Assembly: GCA_949285665.1 (NCBI GenBank)
Contig: CASDYC010000001.1
Span: 131,376-195,375, forward strand
Direction: 5' to 3'
Length of the DNA: 64,000 nucleotides
Source of the DNA: an uncultured bacterium
Lineage (GTDB): Bacteria; Bacillota_I; Bacilli_A; RFN20; CAG-826
The stretch's first letter is position 1; each line of letters begins with the position of its first letter. The translations under genes were made by a program, and so were the position numbers. The notes below the pieces were generated by a model that worked only from the letters and a program-made list of their open reading frames with translations, searched no databases and had not been told where the DNA came from. Below, one piece after another: positions 62,886-64,000 of this stretch.

Positions 62886-63944
62886 ATGAATAAACGAAAA
62901 GATAGTTATAAATTTAATATAGGAAATAAAACAATTGGCGGATCAAATCCCATATTAATTCAATCAATGTGTAATATTAAAACTTCAAAAACTAAAGAAA
63001 TTATAAAACAAATTAATGAATGTGCTAAATATGGAGCTGATTTAATGCGTGTTTCAATTTTAGATGAAGATGATGCTAAAGCCTTAAAAATTATAAAGGA
63101 ACATATTTCAATTCCAATAATTGCTGATATTCACTTTTCTTATAAATTAGCGATTCTTTCTATTAAAAATGGCGCCGATAAAATAAGAATAAATCCCGGA
63201 AATATCGGCACTAAAGATAATTTATTAGAAATAATTAATGTTGCAAAAGAATATGATATACCAATTAGAATTGGAGTTAATTCTGGTTCAATGGATAAAA
63301 ATATTTTTAATTACAATAGAAAACTTACTTATAAAGATATGGTTAAATCAGCAATGGAATATATTTATTTTTTTGAACAAAATGATTTCCATAAATTAGT
63401 TATTTCATTAAAATCATCTGATGTAATTGAAACAATAAAAGCATATAAATTGATTTCAAAACTAACTAAATATCCCCTTCACATCGGAATTACCGAAGCT
63501 GGACCTTTAGATATTTCACTAATAAGATCTACCAGCACTATTGCACCTCTACTCATCTCAGGTTTAGGAAATACAATTAGATATTCAATTACTGATGATC
63601 CAACAAAAGAGATAATAGCCGCTAGAAGATTGTTAAATGATTTGAATTTAAGAAAAGATTTACCAATTTTAATATCATGCCCAACTTGTGGAAGAACGAT
63701 GGTTAATTTAGAAAATATAATTAAAGAAATTGAACCATATCTTCTTACTTTAAATAAGCAAATTAAAGTTGCAATCATGGGATGTATTGTAAATGGCCCT
63801 GGCGAAGCGAAAAATGCTGATATTGGCATAGCAGGCGGCAATAAAATTTTCGTTTTATTTAGAAATGGTAAGGTTGTAGAAGAAATTTCTGAAGATAAAG
63901 CTGTCCAGAAATTAAAGGATGAAATACATAAACTACTAAATTAG
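62886..63944 (+). CDS. ispG: 4-hydroxy-3-methylbut-2-en-1-yl diphosphate synthase
   Basis: 352 aa, the bacterial two-domain form. The TIM-barrel half has ADLMRVSILDEDDA and DIHFSYKLAILSIKNGADKIRINPGN; the Fe-S half has the ligands in ISCPTCGRTMVNL and CIVNGPGEAKNADIGIAGG, with the conserved Glu. It converts MEcPP to HMBPP in the MEP pathway, for which dxs is also in the window. Leaderless start predicted. The final codons contain the first unit of TTAGTA array E. Confidence 0.96.
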   Translation: MNKRKDSYKFNIGNKTIGGSNPILIQSMCNIKTSKTKEIIKQINECAKYGADLMRVSILDEDDAKALKIIKEHISIPIIADIHFSYKLAILSIKNGADKIRINPGNIGTKDNLLEIINVAKEYDIPIRIGVNSGSMDKNIFNYNRKLTYKDMVKSAMEYIYFFEQNDFHKLVISLKSSDVIETIKAYKLISKLTKYPLHIGITEAGPLDISLIRSTSTIAPLLISGLGNTIRYSITDDPTKEIIAARRLLNDLNLRKDLPILISCPTCGRTMVNLENIIKEIEPYLLTLNKQIKVAIMGCIVNGPGEAKNADIGIAGGNKIFVLFRNGKVVEEISEDKAVQKLKDEIHKLLN

Positions 63945-63983
63945 TACTAAAAATTTACTAAATTACTACTTAAAAATCACTAA
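63934..63983 (-). repeat. 11-bp-periodic TTAGTA array E (five units, minus orientation)
   Basis: On the plus strand TACTAA starts at 63934, 63945 and 63956, then TACTTA at 63967 and CACTAA at 63978, all 11 bp apart. The first lies in the last ispG codons. The rest fills the end of the window, so the next gene is not visible. Confidence 0.82.
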
Positions 63984-64000
63984 AACAATTTTTATCAAAT

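Noticed and set aside
1-64000. Mycoplasma genetic code (TGA as Trp)
   Set aside because: TGA ends several genes (ftsA, pheT, mutS2, 52400 gene) and Trp is encoded by TGG throughout.
1-64000. CRISPR arrays, insertion sequences, prophage
   Set aside because: No spaced long repeats, transposase or phage genes were seen; the TTAGTA arrays are too short and regular to be CRISPR, and the only tyrosine recombinase is XerD in its normal context.

Overview
The window is 64 kb of very AT-rich, gene-dense bacterial chromosome. It carries housekeeping genes only, with no phage, transposon, CRISPR or plasmid genes. TGA is a stop codon (it ends ftsA, pheT, mutS2 and others) and TGG encodes Trp, so the code is the standard one and not the Mycoplasma code. 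Gene order is low-GC Gram-positive: plsY next to parE-parC, yqeG-yqeH-yhbY-yqeK-rsfS, rplU-prp-rpmA-obgE, xerD-deoB, asp23-nusB-xseAB, T-box aminoacyl-tRNA synthetases, and an L27 with a cleavable N-terminus beside its protease Prp. The division cluster is only mraZ-rsmH-(64 aa membrane protein)-ftsA-ftsZ, with no peptidoglycan genes in it. Together this suggests a small-genome Bacilli lineage close to the Mollicutes (RF39 or Izemoplasma-like) that may lack a wall. That placement is inference.

Layout. 1-3119: glycogen genes (glgB end, glgP) and a dUTPase. 3126-4971: DUF523 and YgjP-like genes, divergent from one tiny promoter, then a TrmH/SpoU methyltransferase. 4972-9074: T-box, pheS-pheT, DUF177. 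9100-13201: reduced division cluster. 13202-17763: T-box ileS, lspA, rluD. 17755-22795: rnhC divergent from mutS2-uvrC. 22879-30119: tRNA-Arg, tig, lon, engB, T-box valS. 30164-36153: a 58 aa leader-like membrane peptide, radC, L21 leader with rplU-prp-rpmA, obgE, secDF. 36146-43062: recJ, rel, hisS, aspS. 43081-52891: tkt, asp23-like, nusB, xseAB, dxs, dinB, xerD, deoB and an unknown gene. 53150-60908 (minus): rsfS, yqeK fusion, yhbY, yqeH, yqeG, parC, parE. 60974-63944: plsY, yneF, efp, rpmG, ispG. No gap exceeds 300 bases; the larger ones are T-box leaders or are described below.

The strongest unexplained signal is a family of five intergenic arrays, each four or five copies of TTAGTA spaced exactly 11 bp apart. 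They lie before ftsA, obgE and dxs, in the deoB-side/rsfS convergent gap, and after ispG. In front of obgE and dxs the last repeat starts exactly 9 nt before the ATG. The spacing resembles sites of OmpR/PhoB-type response regulators, but the binding protein is not in the window. A second pattern is that many first genes of transcription units have a -10 hexamer 6-8 nt before the ATG and no Shine-Dalgarno, as expected of leaderless mRNAs (ygjP-like, ftsA, rnhC, mutS2, rel, plsY, ispG, dxs).

Proteins worth attention are an FtsA homologue that has lost all its nucleotide-binding loops, an EF-P with Met in place of the modified tip Lys, a YqeK fused to a vestigial NadD-like domain, and the 58 aa peptide between valS and radC.
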